NCBI RefSeq assembly: GCF_904846175.1
Contig: NZ_CAJGZM010000003.1
Span: 124,001-188,000 of the forward strand
Source of the DNA: Psychrobacter immobilis
GTDB lineage: Bacteria; Pseudomonadota; Gammaproteobacteria; Pseudomonadales; Moraxellaceae
Length of the DNA stretch: 64,000 bases
Reading direction: 5' to 3'
Shown here: positions 8,178 to 17,447 of the stretch, piece after piece
How the letters are laid out: each line of letters starts with the position of its first letter
Position numbering within the stretch: position 1 is the first letter of the stretch
Position numbers and translations under genes: made by a program
The notes under the pieces: generated by a model
What the model was told of the DNA's origin: nothing
What the model saw: the letters and a program-made list of their open reading frames with translations, nothing else
The model's database searches: none

Positions 8178-9836
8178 ATGAGCAGCAGTAATGTGTTAAC
8201 CTCCAAACAATCTATCGCGTCTTATTATTCTTTGATATTTAACAGCTCGCCATTGAGGCTATCGCTAGGGATAGCATGTGCTCTCTCATTAAGCGCTTGT
8301 CAGCCGAGCGATAATGTTGCTAATCCTGCTGATGATAGCAAGACCCAAGAAAGCAGCCATTCGCAAAATATAACTTCTGAACGTCTGCAGACTATTGAAG
8401 CTTTAGCTGGCGTACCGATGCAGCAGCTTGCCAGTTTTGATGCGCAAGAGATTAAGCAAGGCGGCGATACCGGTATTAGTATCACCACTAGCGAAAGCTA
8501 CTCTAAGCCTTCATCAAACATCACCGCTTCACGCAAAGGCTCTTTCTTTATCGGCAATGCGTTTTTTAGGCAACCTTGGGTAGTTGCGCCAGCCAGTACC
8601 GATAGTCGTGATGGTCTTGGGGCTTTATTTAACGTGGCTGCCTGTCAATCGTGTCACATCAAAGACGGTCGCGGTCATGCGCCAATGAGTAGTGAAGATG
8701 ATGCCGATAGCTTGCTGATTCGTCTCGCTATGCCTGCGACCACCGATGAGCAGCGCCAAAAATTAAAAGATTCCTTGATAGAGAAAGTTGTACATCCTAT
8801 ATATGGCGGTCAATTGCAAGACCGCGGTATTCAAGGCGTTCCTGCTGAAGCGCGCATTGCGGTACAGTGGACAGATAAACCCGTCACCTTTGCTGATGGT
8901 CATGTCGAGACGTTACGAGCGCCGACCTTTAATTTAACCAAGCCTGGTTATGGTGGATTTGATGATGAGCTGATGGTGTCGCCGCGCGTTGCCTTACCGA
9001 TGATTGGGCTTGGGCTACTCGAGCAAATTCCAGACGAAGCTATTAAAAAACAAGCAATCAAGGCAAATAACGCTAATAGCGACATTAGTGGCAAATTTAA
9101 TATGGTGCTGGATCCGCAAACGGGTAAAGTGGCATTAGGACGCTTTGGCTGGAAAGCTGGGCAAACCAAACTGATTACTCAAAACCAAAGTGCGTTTAAT
9201 GAGGATATGGGTTTGACCTCGAATATCCGTCCGCATGAATCCTGCATGCCGACGCAGACCGCTTGTATGAATGCGACAACTGGTGCTGATGAGCAAGGTA
9301 ATGGCAAGCCGCCTATCGAAGTCAATGATGAAGTAGCAAAATTCGTCGAATTTTATACCCGTAACCTAGCCGTGCCGCATCGCCGCAATGCTAATGACAA
9401 GCTAGTACTGGCGGGCAAAAAACGCTTTTATGATATGGGCTGTCAAAGTTGCCATACGCCGCGTTATCAGTTGCCAAAAACCGACGATGACCATCTTGAG
9501 CAGCATGGGCAAGTGATTTATCCTTATACGGATTTATTGTTACATGACATGGGAAATGATCTTGCTGATCGTACCATTGCTGGCAAGCTACCATCAAAAG
9601 ATTTACAAGTTGAGTTTTTAGCCAATTCTTATGAATGGCGTACTCCTGCATTATGGGGTATTGGGCTTGCGCAAACCGTTGATTCACAAGCGACATTTTT
9701 ACATGATGGGCGTGCCCGTACGCTGATGGAAGCGGTACTTTGGCATGGCGGCGAAGCGGAAAAGCAGAAACAAAAAGTGCTTAAGCTTGATAAACAAGGG
9801 CGTAGTGAATTGAATGCGTTCTTAAAGTCATTATAA
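8178..9836 (+). CDS. DUF1111 di-haem cytochrome c-like lipoprotein (thiol oxidoreductase-like)
   Basis: Periplasm-facing lipoprotein with two CxxCH haem-binding sites, C156-C159-H160 (CQSCHIKDG) and C422-C425-H426 (CQSCHTP). It matches DUF1111 proteins, which resemble MauG/CcpA-type di-haem peroxidases. The lipobox LSAC gives Cys41; the long 40-residue signal suggests that a later start is possible, but AAGG precedes ATG 8178. Redox substrate unknown; annotation as thiol oxidoreductase is historical. It is fourth-partner to imelysin, imelysin and DUF1513 in a conserved cluster type. In this setting it could reduce or oxidise iron, but that is inference. Confidence 0.9.
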   Translation: MSSSNVLTSKQSIASYYSLIFNSSPLRLSLGIACALSLSACQPSDNVANPADDSKTQESSHSQNITSERLQTIEALAGVPMQQLASFDAQEIKQGGDTGISITTSESYSKPSSNITASRKGSFFIGNAFFRQPWVVAPASTDSRDGLGALFNVAACQSCHIKDGRGHAPMSSEDDADSLLIRLAMPATTDEQRQKLKDSLIEKVVHPIYGGQLQDRGIQGVPAEARIAVQWTDKPVTFADGHVETLRAPTFNLTKPGYGGFDDELMVSPRVALPMIGLGLLEQIPDEAIKKQAIKANNANSDISGKFNMVLDPQTGKVALGRFGWKAGQTKLITQNQSAFNEDMGLTSNIRPHESCMPTQTACMNATTGADEQGNGKPPIEVNDEVAKFVEFYTRNLAVPHRRNANDKLVLAGKKRFYDMGCQSCHTPRYQLPKTDDDHLEQHGQVIYPYTDLLLHDMGNDLADRTIAGKLPSKDLQVEFLANSYEWRTPALWGIGLAQTVDSQATFLHDGRARTLMEAVLWHGGEAEKQKQKVLKLDKQGRSELNAFLKSL

Positions 9837-9951
9837 AAGTAAGATGATGAGCTTTAAAACCCATTTAAAAACCATTTAAAAGCTATTCTCCTTAAATATA
9901 TAGATTTAAATAACTACTCATATCAATAGACATATAAATACTGAGAAAACT

Positions 9952-11097
9952 ATGAAAATAAACCCTGCATTAGCAATGGCACTATCAGCATTAAGTGCTG
10001 GCATCCTTATCAGCTGTGTCAAACCTGCTGATGAGAGCAAAGCGCCAGAAGTAGATAGACAAGTCGCCCAAGAAAGTGCTACTTCTAAGGCTACAACTGA
10101 AAAAGACAATAGTGCAGATAAAGTTACTGCTGTTGATATTAGCGCTGATACTGAAAAGACCTATTTGACCCATGTGGCAAATGATATTGTTATTCCAGCT
10201 TATGCAGATGCAGCGAAGCAGAGTGATTTATTGCATGAGTTGGCACAAAAGCATTGTCAGCAGGCGCCAGTTAGTGGCGATGAGTTGCAAGCGCTGCGTG
10301 ACCAATGGCTGGTGCTCGCACAAGCATGGGCTGGCGCTGAGATGGTTAACTTCGGTCCAGCAACTGCGAGTATGAGTAATTTATATATCAATTATTATCC
10401 TGATGAGCGCGGGCTGGTACATGGTGGCGTTGCCGATCTCATTGCTGCCAATCCTAAGCTTACCGCTGAGCAACTGGCTAATGAAAGCGCTATTGTCCAA
10501 GGTATACCGGGATTAGAAGAAGCGTTATATGCCAATGACAGCTTGGATGCTGGGCAATGCGCTTATGTGCTGAGCGCAAGCAGTGCCTTAAGCACGCGCC
10601 TAAAAGATATTGAGAAAAACTGGCAGCAAAACTCAACCACTTTATTAGCGATTGATAAAACTGCTGAGAGCGATCAAGGTTTGAATCAATGGTTTAATTC
10701 TTTATTGTCATTGGTTGAGACCATGAAATCTAATGCTATCGATCAGCCATTAGGTTTAACGGGTAAGAAAAAAGGCCATTTGCCAGCTGCGACCGCAGGT
10801 CAAAGCCGCGCGATTATAAATGCTAAATTGGCCACGCTGAATAAAGCAATGACCGATCCGGTATTGACCGCTATTCTTGGTAGCAATAATGAAAATGCAG
10901 TGGCCGATACCTTATCGACCGCGCTTGCTGATGCGACCACCTTATTGGCTCAAATGCCAGAAGACTTGGCGACTGCTGATAAAGCCACCCAGCAAGAGTT
11001 GTATGACAAGCTGACGACTATTACACGCATTATTAAACGCCAATTGATTCCGACCCTCGGTATCCGTGTGGGCTTTAACAGTACTGATGGCGATTAA
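9952..11097 (+). CDS. Second imelysin-family lipoprotein
   Basis: Exported imelysin-like protein of 381 residues. The signal ends with LISC (Cys22). The helical body carries the imelysin start LRDQWLVLAQAW (about residues 113-125) and the block GIPGLEEALYA, which takes the place of GxHxxE: the histidine is lost and the acidic residues remain. The C-terminus has the family pattern RQLIPTLGIRVGFNSTDGD. It therefore differs from the upstream paralogue, which keeps GxHxxE. It lies 3 nt before the DUF1513 gene, clearly one operon, and probably forms one envelope complex with its neighbours. Confidence 0.9.
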   Translation: MKINPALAMALSALSAGILISCVKPADESKAPEVDRQVAQESATSKATTEKDNSADKVTAVDISADTEKTYLTHVANDIVIPAYADAAKQSDLLHELAQKHCQQAPVSGDELQALRDQWLVLAQAWAGAEMVNFGPATASMSNLYINYYPDERGLVHGGVADLIAANPKLTAEQLANESAIVQGIPGLEEALYANDSLDAGQCAYVLSASSALSTRLKDIEKNWQQNSTTLLAIDKTAESDQGLNQWFNSLLSLVETMKSNAIDQPLGLTGKKKGHLPAATAGQSRAIINAKLATLNKAMTDPVLTAILGSNNENAVADTLSTALADATTLLAQMPEDLATADKATQQELYDKLTTITRIIKRQLIPTLGIRVGFNSTDGD

Positions 11098-11100
11098 AAA

Positions 11101-12684
11101 ATGCATTCTATTGACACTAAAACAGCAAGTAATTCACAAGGGCAGTCACAACAGGCGCCACAAGAGAATCAGCCTAATTCTGAGCTGTTTGCGATATCGG
11201 CATTGACCATGCTTTCTACTGTCATAGGTACAGCCGTGCTTGTCGGTATTCATCATCGTTATCGCAAGCAGCACCATCCTGATGCCAGCTTGCGCGACTA
11301 TGTAGTAGGTATGTGCTCGCAGTTGCAGTCGTTAACCTCAACACCTAAACTCGAGCTCGTACAGTTTCGCCACGCTTGTCAGCAAGCGACTTTTGCATGG
11401 CAACAGGCTTATCGGTTACCGATAGAAGGTAAGCAAAACGCCAATCATAATAACCTAGCTGATTTTAGCCCTCTACATACCACCACAGTACTGACGCGCC
11501 CCGTTTGTTGGGTTAGTGGCGTGGCATCTATGCCAAAAAGTGTCGTGTTAGCAAATGATGATGGCGCTGATGCCTGTCATAATGAGCATGACTTTGGTGT
11601 GGTCGGTATCGCCGCCGATAGACAACTCGTTTGGCAAACGACCATGCCAGAACGTGTCCACGATATTGTCGTCCAGCCTGTTCTTGACCGTGAAAGTAAC
11701 TTTTCTAACCACAACCAAAATGTTAACCATAATCGAAATCGCGATGTCGTTGTCATGGGTCGGCGTCCGAGTGAAAATTTTTGGGTATTAGATACAGCAA
11801 CCGGGCAAGTAAAGTTTGCTATTAAAGCATCTACTCATCGCCACTTTTATGGGCATGCTTGCTACAGCCTAGACGGTAAACTGCTCTATGTGACCGAAAA
11901 TGACACGATAAGTTTGGATGGTAAAATCGGTATCTATGATGCTGATGATCATTATAAAAAAATAGCAGAGTTTGACTCGCACGGTATCGGTCCGCACGAG
12001 CTGATTATGCATCCTGATGGCGAAACGCTAGTGATTGCGAATGGCGGTATCAAAACCGAGCAAGCGTCGCGTGCAGAGCTCAATCTTGACAGCATGCGCC
12101 CATCACTGGTGTACCTAAACCGCCATAATGGCGATTTATTTGAGCAAATTATCCCTGAACACAATCAGATGAGCGTGCGTCATCTAGCCATGCATAATGA
12201 TGGAACGGTGATGATAGGCATTCAATTCCAAGGCGAAAAGCATATCAATGTGCCGTTAGTTTTGACTCATCAACGCGGTGAACCTGATTTTAAACCCCTT
12301 ATGATGCCCAATAACCAATGGCAGCGCTTTCATCAATATATCGCTAGTGTAGCGGTTGATAGTGAGCGTAACTTATTATGTGTGACCACGCCGATTGGCG
12401 GTTGCGCGGCGATTTATGATTTAAACACTCGTACATTAATTGATGATATTAGCCTGCCAGATTGTGCTGGTGCAGCAGTATTGTTTAATAATAATACTGA
12501 AAAAGCAGAAGGTAATAATGAGCAATCAGGTTTTATCGTTAGTGATGGCCAAGGTCAGTTAACCGCGTTAACTGTTAATAACTTGGCAGCTGCACAACTA
12601 GATACTGTAGATAACGGTGAGCGTATTTTTATAGACAGCAAATATCATATGATGTCGTTCGATAATCACTTACAAGCACTCTGA
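11101..12684 (+). CDS. DUF1513 protein with long N-terminal extension
   Basis: The body (about residues 125-527) is a DUF1513 beta-propeller-like domain: VCWVSGVASMPK, MGRRPSENFWVLD, HRHFYGHACYS, GPHELIMHPDG and RHLAMHNDG are typical blocks. DUF1513 proteins are usually about 360-370 residues with a Tat signal (from memory). This one has 527, no twin-arginine motif, and instead a single transmembrane helix at about 29-50. A helical segment at about 70-105 contains FRHACQQATFAWQQAY, which looks like an imelysin helix. A His/Asn-rich insert (FSNHNQNVNHNRNRD) lies near 200-215. It starts 3 nt after the second imelysin and ends 2 nt before the YgjP gene. Confidence 0.85.
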   Translation: MHSIDTKTASNSQGQSQQAPQENQPNSELFAISALTMLSTVIGTAVLVGIHHRYRKQHHPDASLRDYVVGMCSQLQSLTSTPKLELVQFRHACQQATFAWQQAYRLPIEGKQNANHNNLADFSPLHTTTVLTRPVCWVSGVASMPKSVVLANDDGADACHNEHDFGVVGIAADRQLVWQTTMPERVHDIVVQPVLDRESNFSNHNQNVNHNRNRDVVVMGRRPSENFWVLDTATGQVKFAIKASTHRHFYGHACYSLDGKLLYVTENDTISLDGKIGIYDADDHYKKIAEFDSHGIGPHELIMHPDGETLVIANGGIKTEQASRAELNLDSMRPSLVYLNRHNGDLFEQIIPEHNQMSVRHLAMHNDGTVMIGIQFQGEKHINVPLVLTHQRGEPDFKPLMMPNNQWQRFHQYIASVAVDSERNLLCVTTPIGGCAAIYDLNTRTLIDDISLPDCAGAAVLFNNNTEKAEGNNEQSGFIVSDGQGQLTALTVNNLAAAQLDTVDNGERIFIDSKYHMMSFDNHLQAL

Positions 12685-12686
12685 AC

Positions 12687-13355
12687 ATGAATGTGCCGTC
12701 AGAAAATCATTCGTTTTTATTAGACAGCGCTATACATTATTTGGCGCAAGCGGATATTGAGCTACGTATCACTAAAAAGCGGGTCAAAAATATTAACTTT
12801 CGCTTAAAACCCCATAAACTACTAGTTTCTGTGCCGTTATTTATTAGCTCAGCGCAAGCCGCACTCGCTATAGAGAAACGTGTGCCATGGGCGATAGCAA
12901 ATCACGCGCAAGTATTAGAGCAATATAAACGCAAGCAAATTCCTTCAAAAGATGCTTCGATTGCCAATAACACGCTGCTATTGTGGGGTGTAAAGCAATC
13001 GTTCACGCTGAGTCATGATGAAAAGATTGCCTACTATCGGCAACAGCTTTCTGAAGTTGTACCTGCATTATTTAAAAAGTGGCAACCAATTGTTGGTGCT
13101 CACGCTAATGAGATACGCCTAAAGAAAATGCATACGCGCTGGGGCAGTTGCAATACCCGCGCACGGCGGATTTGGTTATCCATCTATCTGCCTGCTTATC
13201 CTATTGAATGTACCGAATATGTCATCGTCCATGAGCTGTGTCATCTGCATCATGCCAATCATAGCCGCGCTTTTTGGCAAACGGTGGCGACCGCTATGCC
13301 TGATTATCAGTATTGGCATAATATGCTGGCAGGTAAAACAGGTCAGCTAGATTAA
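12687..13355 (+). CDS. YgjP-like zinc metallopeptidase (DUF45/M48-type)
   Basis: Soluble 222-residue protein with the HExxH site HELCH (H182, E183, H186) and further histidines up to H192 in HHANHSRAFW, the typical ending of YgjP/DUF45 metal-dependent hydrolases. The family block RWGSCNTRARRIWL precedes it. No signal peptide, so cytoplasmic. The start is 2 nt after the DUF1513 stop, implying translational coupling, although the function has no obvious link to iron. Substrate unknown in this family. Confidence 0.88.
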   Translation: MNVPSENHSFLLDSAIHYLAQADIELRITKKRVKNINFRLKPHKLLVSVPLFISSAQAALAIEKRVPWAIANHAQVLEQYKRKQIPSKDASIANNTLLLWGVKQSFTLSHDEKIAYYRQQLSEVVPALFKKWQPIVGAHANEIRLKKMHTRWGSCNTRARRIWLSIYLPAYPIECTEYVIVHELCHLHHANHSRAFWQTVATAMPDYQYWHNMLAGKTGQLD

Positions 13356-13435
13356 AGTATAGCCTACTTCTAAATAACCGGATGTCATGCCTTAATCTGC
13401 TAATATAAGGTTCTTTATCGAGACAAGGATGTGAT

Positions 13436-14041
13436 ATGGAAAACGTCAATCAAGCGGAGTTTTGGCAGCAGCGTTATGAGCAAGACAGTATCGGCTGGGA
13501 TATGGGACAGGTGTCACCACCACTCAAAGCCTATATTGACCAACTGCCTGAATCTGCTAAAGATCAATCGATTCTAGTACCGGGTGCGGGTAATGCTTAT
13601 GAGGTAGGCTATCTGCATGAGCAAGGTTTTACCAATGTTACCTTGGTTGATTTTGCCCCTGCGCCGATTGCAGCGTTTGCTGAGCGTTATCCTGATTTTC
13701 CTGTTAAGCATTTAATCTGTGCTGATTTTTTTGAGTTATCGCCTGCGCAATATCAGTTTGATTGGGTGCTGGAGCAGACGTTTTTTTGTGCGATAAATCC
13801 ATCACGCCGTGACGAATATGTGCAGCAGATGGCAGCGTTACTGAAACCAAATGGTAAGCTGATTGGTTTGCTGTTTGATAAAGACTTTGGACGAAACGAG
13901 CCACCATTTGGCGGTACAAAAGCTGAATACCAGCAGCGTTTTGAGCGTCATTTTGATATTGAAATTATGGAGACGAGCTATAACTCGCATCCGGCGCGTC
14001 AGTGCAGTGAGTTATTTATTAAGATGCGTGTAAAATCTTAA
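13436..14041 (+). CDS. TPMT-family SAM-dependent methyltransferase
   Basis: Class I methyltransferase of 201 residues. The N-terminal signature FWQQRYEQDSIGWD (9-22) is typical of the thiopurine/thiol methyltransferase family. The SAM-binding motif I is at about 47-60 (LVPGAGNAYEVGYL), and the second acidic motif is in VTLVDFAP. Bacterial members methylate thiols, selenium or tellurium compounds; the actual substrate cannot be read. AAGGA lies properly before the ATG. The 3' end overlaps by 23 bp the convergent HD-domain gene, with no terminator between. Confidence 0.88.
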   Translation: MENVNQAEFWQQRYEQDSIGWDMGQVSPPLKAYIDQLPESAKDQSILVPGAGNAYEVGYLHEQGFTNVTLVDFAPAPIAAFAERYPDFPVKHLICADFFELSPAQYQFDWVLEQTFFCAINPSRRDEYVQQMAALLKPNGKLIGLLFDKDFGRNEPPFGGTKAEYQQRFERHFDIEIMETSYNSHPARQCSELFIKMRVKS

Positions 14042-14699
14042 TCTCACGCTTAATGTTTTCTCGAGCTTGTTCTTCTAGGCGGGAATGATAGTAATCAGTT
14101 AGATAAAGCGTTTGGTGCGCTAATAATCCTTTTAACACTGATATGCGTCCGACGCGGTAATTGACGTTTGAGATGTGAGCATACTCTTGGCGTACGGCTT
14201 GGGCATATTGTTGATACTCCGACCAAGATGCTCCCAAAACACTTAAATCCATATCTAGTAAATAGGCGGCATCGCTTTTTTTAGATTTATCTAACCAATC
14301 ATCAGTCTTGTCAATTTGATGGCTAGCCGTCATCATAATTAGCGCGTAGATATATTGGCATTGCTCAGCACTCAGATAAGAATTTAACGACTCTACGGCA
14401 TATTCTGCACTTTTAAGCTCATTATCTACGCACGTTGGCGTATATATCACATCATGAAAAAACAGTGCCAAGGCGATAATATGCGGCTCATTCAAATGAT
14501 GCTTAACCTGTTCGAACTGCCCAAACAGCTGCCGAATATGCTGCAAGCTATGATAAACGCGCTGGGTTTCGTTATAGCGCATGGCGATATCTTGCCACAG
14601 CGCTTTTAATATTACTGGCTCGATAGCATTGTTAATAGCAGATAAATGCCACTCGAAAATCTTACCAAGCTCAGTATCTATTTTTGACGACCGATCCAT
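14019..14699 (-). CDS. HD-domain metal-dependent phosphohydrolase-like protein
   Basis: 226-residue soluble protein of the predicted HD-superfamily (COG4339-like). Metal ligands visible are H50 (YHSLQH), the HD pair H82-D83 in FFHDVIYTP, and a downstream acidic position in LLDMDLSVLG. Helical throughout, no membrane segment. Overlaps the convergent methyltransferase at its 3' end. AGGG precedes the start. Substrate unknown. Confidence 0.82.
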   Translation of the reverse strand: MDRSSKIDTELGKIFEWHLSAINNAIEPVILKALWQDIAMRYNETQRVYHSLQHIRQLFGQFEQVKHHLNEPHIIALALFFHDVIYTPTCVDNELKSAEYAVESLNSYLSAEQCQYIYALIMMTASHQIDKTDDWLDKSKKSDAAYLLDMDLSVLGASWSEYQQYAQAVRQEYAHISNVNYRVGRISVLKGLLAHQTLYLTDYYHSRLEEQARENIKREIKILHAS

Positions 14700-14744
14700 A
14701 GTTACCCTTCGTGTGATGACTCCTTAAGATTTAGCACCAGTGAC

Positions 14745-15653
14745 TTATTCTTTATTAGCAGCATCTTCAAATGCTTGTTTAAACAGCTTGCCGAGCAAAT
14801 TAACATCATCGACGCGGGCATAATTCAAGCGGGTGACAAAAGCGATATGACGATGTGGTCCTTCCTCGGCTAATGGCACCGCGACTGCATTTTGATTTTG
14901 TAGATGCAGCTGATCGAGGGCCATCTCTGGCACTAATGTCGTCCCCATATTGGCAAGCGCCATTTGTATCAGGGTATTTAAGCTGGCATCAGAAAAGCTC
15001 GATTTCATTTGCGCGCGGTCAAAATGACAGACGGTTAAGGTTTGATCGGTCAGGCAATGTCCTTCGCCAAGTAGCATCAGATTGGCCGTTGCTAGCTCAT
15101 CAGCGTTGATGGTTTTGAGCTTGGCATGGACATCGTCTTTTGGAAAGACGGCAAAGAAATCCTCTGCCCAGAACTCAAAGGTATGCAAGCCATCGACCGC
15201 ATAGGGGAGCGCAATAATAGCGGTATCAATATGACCGTAACGCACTTGCTCAAGTAAGCGTTCCGTTTGCTGCTCAACGATGGTCATACGAAATTCTGGA
15301 TAGTGTTGACGCAGCGCAGGCAATACTTTTGGCAGCAAATAAGGGGCAATCGTTGGAATGATACCCACGGTCATAGGGTAAGCAAGCGGCGACTGATGGC
15401 TATGCGCGCGCGTGGTCAAATCGTTGACTTCAGAAAACACCCGCTGCGCCCGCGTCAAAATGTCCTCGCCGATAGGCGTAATCAAGACTTGCTTATTATT
15501 GCGCTCAAAAATCTGCGTATCCAGTTGTTTTTCTAACTCAGCGATACCTAAACTCAGCGCTGATTGCGAAATATTGCAGTCTTCCGCCGCACGTTTAAAA
15601 TGACGATGTTTTGCAACCGCTAAGGCAAACTCGAGTTGGCGTAAAGTAATCAT
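14745..15653 (-). CDS. oxyR: Peroxide-sensing LysR-type regulator OxyR
   Basis: LysR-type activator of peroxide defence. The winged-helix DNA-binding domain covers about 1-60 (RQLEFALAVAKHRHFKRAAE). The two redox cysteines are C200 and C209 in GEGHCLTDQTLTVC, which correspond to the C199/C208 disulfide pair of E. coli OxyR. Length (302) is typical. It is divergent from ahpC, the classic arrangement for direct control, and near ahpF. GAGAGG precedes the ATG. Confidence 0.95.
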   Translation of the reverse strand: MITLRQLEFALAVAKHRHFKRAAEDCNISQSALSLGIAELEKQLDTQIFERNNKQVLITPIGEDILTRAQRVFSEVNDLTTRAHSHQSPLAYPMTVGIIPTIAPYLLPKVLPALRQHYPEFRMTIVEQQTERLLEQVRYGHIDTAIIALPYAVDGLHTFEFWAEDFFAVFPKDDVHAKLKTINADELATANLMLLGEGHCLTDQTLTVCHFDRAQMKSSFSDASLNTLIQMALANMGTTLVPEMALDQLHLQNQNAVAVPLAEEGPHRHIAFVTRLNYARVDDVNLLGKLFKQAFEDAANKE

Positions 15654-15932
15654 AAAACCTCTCTATTAATGGGTTTTTCAGGCAATTTATTGTACTTATT
15701 TATCTTATGTCAACTATCTATTAGCGTTGATACATAGATAAAAAAAGCAGATAGAATAGTTTAACAAGTTTAATAAAACAAAACATCAAATTAAAAACTT
15801 TTAATTTGATTAACCATAGAATTCGCGTATAGTTTGTCAGGTAGCCCAGAGATTAGAAGGGTTAATAGAAACAAACCTAAAATAAATTTTAATTACCTTA
15901 CCTTACCATCAATCAAAAAAAAGGAGCCAATC

Positions 15933-16499
15933 ATGGCGTCTATTATCAATCAAGAAATCCCAGAATTTTCAGCAGAAGCGTTTGTAAACGGTGAGTTTAA
16001 AACCATCACCTCTGAAGACGTAAAAGGTAGCTGGGCGATTTTCCTATTTTACCCAGCCGATTTTACCTTTGTTTGCCCAACTGAACTTGAAGACATGGCA
16101 GCACATTACGAAGAGCTAAAAGGCCTAGGCGTAGAAGTGTACTCAGTATCAACCGATACGCATTTCACTCATAAAGCATGGCATGATTCTTCAGAAGCAA
16201 TCGGCAAAGTTACTTACCCAATGATTGGCGATCCTACTGGCCGTATCACTCGTGGCTTTAACGTCATGATTGAAGAAGCAGGTTTGGCTGAGCGTGGTAC
16301 ATTCTTAGTAGATCCAGACGGCTTGATTCAAGTTGCTGAGATTCATGCTGGCGGTATCGGCCGTAGTGCAAAAGACATGCTACGTAAAGTAAAAGCGGCA
16401 CAATACGTTCGTGAGAACGACGGCGAAGTTTGCCCAGCAGCTTGGGAAGCCGGTCAAGCAACATTGAAACCAAGTCTTGATCTCGTTGGTAAAATCTAA
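15933..16499 (+). CDS. ahpC: Alkyl hydroperoxide reductase subunit C (2-Cys peroxiredoxin)
   Basis: Reduces hydrogen peroxide, organic peroxides and peroxynitrite. The peroxidatic Cys48 is in the motif FTFVCPTE and the resolving Cys167 in EVCPAAW, so it is a typical 2-Cys enzyme of 188 residues. An open frame extends back to 15834, but ATG 15933 has AAAAGGAG at ideal spacing and begins the conserved sequence. Control by the divergent oxyR is expected. AhpF, its reductase, is encoded about 0.95 kb further on, separated by a DUF465 gene in the opposite direction. Confidence 0.97.
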   Translation: MASIINQEIPEFSAEAFVNGEFKTITSEDVKGSWAIFLFYPADFTFVCPTELEDMAAHYEELKGLGVEVYSVSTDTHFTHKAWHDSSEAIGKVTYPMIGDPTGRITRGFNVMIEEAGLAERGTFLVDPDGLIQVAEIHAGGIGRSAKDMLRKVKAAQYVRENDGEVCPAAWEAGQATLKPSLDLVGKI

Positions 16500-16590
16500 G
16501 TCGTTCTTTATTAGACTAAAATTATTAGATTAAAATTTTAGTATTATTTAAAGCGGTATTTGCTGATTGATAATACTAAATAAAGTGCTA

Positions 16591-16633
16591 AAAAAAGATC
16601 CCATTAACTTATGCTAATGGGGTCTTTTTTTTG
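16591..16633. terminator. Bidirectional terminator between ahpC and DUF465 gene
   Basis: GATCCCATTA pairs with TAATGGGGTC (one G-U) around an 8-nt loop. A-run on the left and eight T on the right serve both strands. Confidence 0.9.
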
Positions 16634-16684
16634 TCTCAATCTTATAAGACTTTATAATATCTAGCGGTATAAACTAGCCACTAG

Positions 16685-16933
16685 TTAAGCATGAGATTGT
16701 AATTTATTTTTATCAATTATTTTATAAATCTCATCTTTTAGATGCAGCTTTCGCCTTTTCATTTGTTCTATTTCCTCATCGCGACTGGCATGCGTCACCA
16801 AATCTTTATCTAGCTGATTGATTTGCTGATCAAGCTGCGTATGTTCATCAAAAATAGTCGCAAAGTGGCTGTCTTTTTGTTTAAGCTCAGCAATAATTTC
16901 TCTGTTGTCTTGCCATGTATCCGTCTTTCTCAT
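16685..16933 (-). CDS. DUF465/YdcH-like small coiled-coil protein
   Basis: 82-residue protein with the DUF465 pattern: HFATIFDEHTQLDQQINQLDK, then an EEIEQMKRRKLHLKDEIY heptad region near the C-terminus. The open frame reaches 16981, but ATG 16933 (MRKTDT) follows CAAGGA at good spacing. Function of the family is unknown. It is interposed between ahpC and ahpF on the opposite strand. Confidence 0.85.
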   Translation of the reverse strand: MRKTDTWQDNREIIAELKQKDSHFATIFDEHTQLDQQINQLDKDLVTHASRDEEIEQMKRRKLHLKDEIYKIIDKNKLQSHA

Positions 16934-17447
16934 CTTGTCATCCTTGTTATGAAGCGCAAGCTTATTAAAGCAATAGCGCATTTTTAGTTAAGAGTGCTGT
17001 GATGAATTGCTATGATTGTGAGACTTCAATGTCATTAAGCCAAATCGTTATTCAGCTCAATTATAAACAGGTTTACTGGTAGCAGAAAGGGCGTTTAATA
17101 AGTGCAAATAACCATCAATCTACTGATAGGTAAATAAGATTTTTTCTTATTCGCCTCATTCGATTGTAGCGAAAAAATTTACTAGATACCATGACTATCA
17201 CTATCTTTTATTTATAAGTAGTTTTGAAATTAAATAATAATGACTATTTATGATTTGTTTTATAAAACATAAGGTTTGAGTTTATCGGCTTGCTCAAAAT
17301 GCCCAAACCCTTGATAATAGACGTATCAAAGGTGATAAGACAAGTATTTATAGCTTTTAAATCAGCGACTTAACTTATCACCAAACCCTATTTAAATGTC
17401 CAGCATCGTAGCTGACGTTACATATTTAATAATAATGAGGAACAAAC
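16934..17447. other. Divergent intergenic region upstream of ahpF
   Basis: About 510 bp with no gene. It must hold the promoters of the DUF465 gene (-) and ahpF (+). A long-range inverted repeat GGTGATAAG/CTTATCACC lies 66-117 bp before ahpF (separate entry). Short ATAG/CTAT-like words occur, but not with OxyR spacing. Confidence 0.5.
17331..17382 (+). promoter_or_regulatory. Inverted repeat in the ahpF leader
   Basis: Perfect 9-bp arms GGTGATAAG (17331-17339) and CTTATCACC (17374-17382) with a 34-nt AT-rich spacer. Could be a regulator site pair or an RNA fold if transcribed. No T-run, so not a terminator. Confidence 0.45.

Noticed and set aside
15700..15800. OxyR site before ahpC
   Set aside because: ATAG and CTAT words occur but not at the 11-bp intervals of the known ATAG-N7-CTAT array; I cannot support a site although regulation is likely.
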